Shown here: one piece after another, positions 5,663 to 7,820 of the stretch
Position numbering within the stretch: position 1 is the first letter of the stretch
Layout: each line of letters opens with the position of its first letter
Assembly: GCA_021106665.1 (NCBI GenBank)
Contig: JAIOTR010000497.1
Coordinates: 1-7,820 of the forward strand
Length of the DNA stretch: 7,820 bases
Source: Bacteroidales bacterium
GTDB lineage: Bacteria > Bacteroidota > Bacteroidia > Bacteroidales > JAADJA01
Reading direction: 5' to 3'
Made by a program: the position numbers and the translations under genes
Notes under the pieces: generated by a model
What the model was told of the DNA's origin: nothing
Database searches by the model: none
The model's input: only the letters and a program-made list of their open reading frames with translations

Positions 5663-5691
5663 AAAAAAGCCCCGCAAAAAGCGGGGCTTTT
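5663..5691 (-). terminator. Rho-independent terminator after the cold-shock gene
   Basis: AAAAGCCCCGC (5665-5675) pairs perfectly with GCGGGGCTTTT (5681-5691) around a five-base loop. On the minus strand the stem is followed by a run of six T (5668-5663), and it begins 32 bases after the cold-shock stop. It is near-symmetrical, with a weaker four-T run on the plus strand. Helicase transcription must start below it or read through it. Confidence 0.9.
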
Positions 5692-5723
5692 AAAAAAATC
5701 TTGAATAGAATTATATAACTCTA

Positions 5724-5915
5724 TTAAGCCAGTTTAACGTTAACTGCGTTTAAACCTTTTTTTCCTTCGGTAAGCTCAAATGTTACTGCATCATCTTCTC
5801 TGATTTCATCAATTAATCCTGAAGAATGTACAAAATATTCTTTACCTGACTCATCATCGGAAATAAACCCAAAACCTTTGGTTCCATTGAAAAATTTAAC
5901 TTTACCTGTGTTCAT
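5724..5915 (-). CDS. Cold-shock domain protein (CspA family)
   Basis: A 63-residue single cold-shock domain, the usual length for Bacteroidota versions. These proteins bind single-stranded RNA and DNA and melt mRNA structure, acting as RNA chaperones at low temperature or as general translation aids. RNP1 is KGFGFI (13-18) and RNP2 is YFVHSS (27-32); FELTEGKKGLNAVNVK near the end is the usual last strands. Phe replaces the tryptophan of the E. coli KWFN motif (KFFN here). The ATG at 5915 directly precedes the first beta strand, with an A-rich, Shine-Dalgarno-free leader. Its own -7 box lies upstream and a strong terminator follows, so it can be monocistronic. The helicase next on the same strand fits a shared RNA-remodelling role (inferred). 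Confidence 0.95.
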   Translation of the reverse strand: MNTGKVKFFNGTKGFGFISDDESGKEYFVHSSGLIDEIREDDAVTFELTEGKKGLNAVNVKLA

Positions 5916-5956
5916 TGTTTGTTGTGTAAATTATATAAATAAAATAAAAATTGCGG

Positions 5957-5964
5957 CAAATGTA
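5957..5964 (-). promoter_or_regulatory. -7 promoter box of the cold-shock gene
   Basis: The minus strand reads TACATTTG, an exact TAnnTTTG match, 41 bases before the ATG. A weak -33 candidate (TTTAG, 5986-5982) lies at roughly workable spacing. The implied leader is about 35 nt and very AT-rich, lacking the long structured leader of E. coli cspA. The interval 5916-6015 holds nothing else recognised, including no terminator for the upstream peptidase gene. Confidence 0.55.
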
Positions 5965-6015
5965 ATAAAAATATTATAAAACCTAAATTCTCTCCAAAAT
6001 TATACTATGTTAAAG

Positions 6016-7820
6016 TTAATCAGTAGCGCTTTGCTGCACTATTGCCTTAACAGGTAGTTTTAATAATAATGAAACCAGTGAATCATCTGCTTTCTTCACC
6101 TCACAAACATTATTATCCATTTCCCTGTCTATAAGAACCAAATATGGGTCTATACCTGCTTGTACCGGAATTTGATCGGTCATAATTTGAACGGTGGAAA
6201 TGTTTTCTGTAAACAGATGTTTTTGGTAATACCAGTTCTCCCCTTCTTCATCCATTAAAGCAACATAAATATAATCGTGTAATGCAGCTTCCGTTTGGTT
6301 CCCAGCGCTGTCAGCATAATATTTAATTGTTTCCACTTCCAGATCTATAATGTACTGATCGTCTTTTACCTTTCTATAACTGGCTCCATTGATCTTATTC
6401 TCATACAGGGTGATGTTAAGGAACAGATCATCCACCAAATATTTCAAGCTGTCGGGTGTGACTTTATAAAATTCATCGATCAGGTCGGAAGCAAGCGCAA
6501 AAGTATCGAGCCGGAAACCGTATTTCTCAACAATTCGCCCAAGCGCCTTCCCTACCGAATCTTCTCCGATATAATCCTGAAGGGCATACATGGTCACCGT
6601 ACTTTTTTTATAACCGAGGTATGATTGCCTTACAGAGGATTCTAACAAGGATTTTTCACCTTCGGTATCGTGTTTACGGCGCCGCAGGTACGATACCATT
6701 TCACGCTTGCGATAATCCCTCCCGATCTTTTTACCAAATTTTTTATCGGTGAGTGTGGCCATCACATATTGCGCCATTGTTTCGGTGAGCATAAAGGCTC
6801 CTTCGGCAAAAGCCGGTGTTACTATGCCTCCCCACCAATGATGGGCGTTTTCATGTGCAGCAATACCATAAACAATATCGATATCGCTCTCCTCATATCG
6901 TGTGATAAAACCTTCGGATTCAACCCAAATAAAAGTTGTTGGGAAATGGCGGGCAGCACCTTCGGTCATATAATCTGGTATTTCGACAATCCTGAGGTCT
7001 TTATACGGGTATTCGGAAAAATATTTATTTCCATAGTCATAAGAATCCTTTAGTCCGTCAAGAATGCTGGTAATGTTATAATTATGTTTGTAATAATAAT
7101 ACACTTCCACATTTATATCTTTATATTGTTCCCGTGCAACTTCATACCTGCCTGAAAGAATGGCTATTTCATTTTCAATGATGGTGTCGGTTTTAAAATG
7201 GAAATAATTTCTGTTATCCTCCTGCCATTGATTGATAAGCCTGCCTCCGGAGATAACCGTTTGGTCGCTTGAAGTGCTGATGACACCTTCATAATTAGGC
7301 CGGCTGACATCAAAAATAGCAAGGCTTCTGTTAGCCTCAGATATTTTTGGGGCATCGGCTTTATCAGGTAAGTCAAATTCTTTTCTGTATTTATCTCTCA
7401 ACAGTTCATTATTTACATTGTACCCGATTACCGGAAAGTTCCTGGAAATAAAACTCGAAAGAACAAGGCAGGTCCCATTTTCAACTATCTCGTTCTTCGG
7501 TTGATTCTCAGAAAAACCATTGGCAATAATGTCATATTTAAAGCTCATTGTCATGGTGTCGCCCGGTTGCAGTATATGGTTCAGTTCAAATATCCGAAAC
7601 CCAAATTCATCAGCATGAAGTTTTTTTGTAAAAGTTCTGTCAAGTTCCATTGGGTTCAAATTACTGAGATTCCAGTCGTTCAGGTTTACATAAACTTCTT
7701 TGATGAATTTCTTATGATTGTTAAACAAAATATACTCTCCTTCTATGTTTGCAGTTCTTTCCTCCGGAAACAGATCAACCTTAAGGTTAATATCAATAAT
7801 GGTAGGCTGAATTGCGTGCA
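6016..7820 (-). CDS. M1-type metallopeptidase, likely C-terminal half of an ABC-2 permease fusion (5' end beyond window)
   Basis: Open from the window edge to a TAA at 6018-6016: 600 residues, lacking the N-terminus. The frame runs through the TTG at 7728 without a stop, and the residues before it (DINLKVDLFPEERTANIEG) fit the M1 beta-sandwich domain, so no start lies in the window. The zinc site is HENAHHWWGG (codons near 6855-6826), with the third ligand Glu in LTETMAQY. The spacing is HExxH-X19-E rather than the X18 of classical M1 enzymes. YKKSTVTMYALQDYIGED supplies the usual catalytic Tyr region. Classical GAMEN is absent; instead IVEIPDYMTEG and FPTTFIWVESEGFI resemble the variant M1 domains fused to ABC-2 type permeases in Bacteroidota (~1200 residues). 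That fusion is inferred, since the membrane part would lie outside. Likely a membrane-linked aminopeptidase with unknown substrate. Confidence 0.88.
   Translation of the reverse strand, partial: HAIQPTIIDINLKVDLFPEERTANIEGEYILFNNHKKFIKEVYVNLNDWNLSNLNPMELDRTFTKKLHADEFGFRIFELNHILQPGDTMTMSFKYDIIANGFSENQPKNEIVENGTCLVLSSFISRNFPVIGYNVNNELLRDKYRKEFDLPDKADAPKISEANRSLAIFDVSRPNYEGVISTSSDQTVISGGRLINQWQEDNRNYFHFKTDTIIENEIAILSGRYEVAREQYKDINVEVYYYYKHNYNITSILDGLKDSYDYGNKYFSEYPYKDLRIVEIPDYMTEGAARHFPTTFIWVESEGFITRYEESDIDIVYGIAAHENAHHWWGGIVTPAFAEGAFMLTETMAQYVMATLTDKKFGKKIGRDYRKREMVSYLRRRKHDTEGEKSLLESSVRQSYLGYKKSTVTMYALQDYIGEDSVGKALGRIVEKYGFRLDTFALASDLIDEFYKVTPDSLKYLVDDLFLNITLYENKINGASYRKVKDDQYIIDLEVETIKYYADSAGNQTEAALHDYIYVALMDEEGENWYYQKHLFTENISTVQIMTDQIPVQAGIDPYLVLIDREMDNNVCEVKKADDSLVSLLLKLPVKAIVQQSATD

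Noticed and set aside
5564..5677. Longer helicase start giving 38 extra N-terminal residues
   Set aside because: The extension would be translated from the terminator hairpin and leader, has no helicase character, and the ATG at 5563 starts exactly where DEAD-box proteins of this type begin.
4330..5693. Plus-strand open frames opposite the helicase gene
   Set aside because: They are antisense shadows of a gene with complete helicase motifs and show no domain or start signal of their own.
6295..7053. Plus-strand open frames opposite the M1 peptidase gene
   Set aside because: They lie antisense to a strongly supported peptidase reading frame; translations show no recognisable domain.
7164..7376. 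Small minus-strand open frame within the M1 gene
   Set aside because: It overlaps the peptidase frame on the same strand, in another frame, with no independent start signal or domain.

Overview
The window looks like chromosomal DNA of a Bacteroidota species. It is AT-rich. It carries Bacteroidota-type -7 promoter boxes (TAnnTTTG), a HipB with the basic C-terminal tail common in that phylum, a small cold-shock protein beside a DEAD-box helicase, and an M1 peptidase of the type found fused to ABC-2 permeases. Nearly every gene reads on the minus strand. The genus cannot be fixed from the sequence.

Positions 1 to about 3900 form an accessory region. A hipBA toxin-antitoxin pair (hipA cut by the window edge) has an upstream region with three copies of an operator-like element. 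Next is a decayed plus-strand lipoprotein gene with an in-frame stop and a frameshift. Then comes a RhuM-family/Fic protein, apparently shortened by loss of its central linker. Around it lie two pieces of other rhuM-like genes: an N-terminal-part fragment just upstream (3431-3496) and a C-terminal tail at 3854-3898. The intact gene and the tail fragment are each followed by a related noncoding repeat (2506-2645 and 3672-3853). A short motif, TGTYNYATRATG, occurs four times in one orientation between genes. The picture is a turnover site where rhuM-like units were gained, duplicated and eroded. A small Kazal-domain lipoprotein gene ends inside the rhuM tail fragment.

Positions 4289 to 7820 look like ordinary chromosome: a DEAD-box RNA helicase with a hairpin-rich leader, a strong intrinsic terminator, a cold-shock protein gene with its own -7 box, and the C-terminal 600 residues of an M1-type metallopeptidase. 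Cold-shock protein and helicase are plausible partners in RNA remodelling. The helicase leader (5564-5662) can form two mutually exclusive hairpins and is the best candidate here for an undescribed regulatory RNA.
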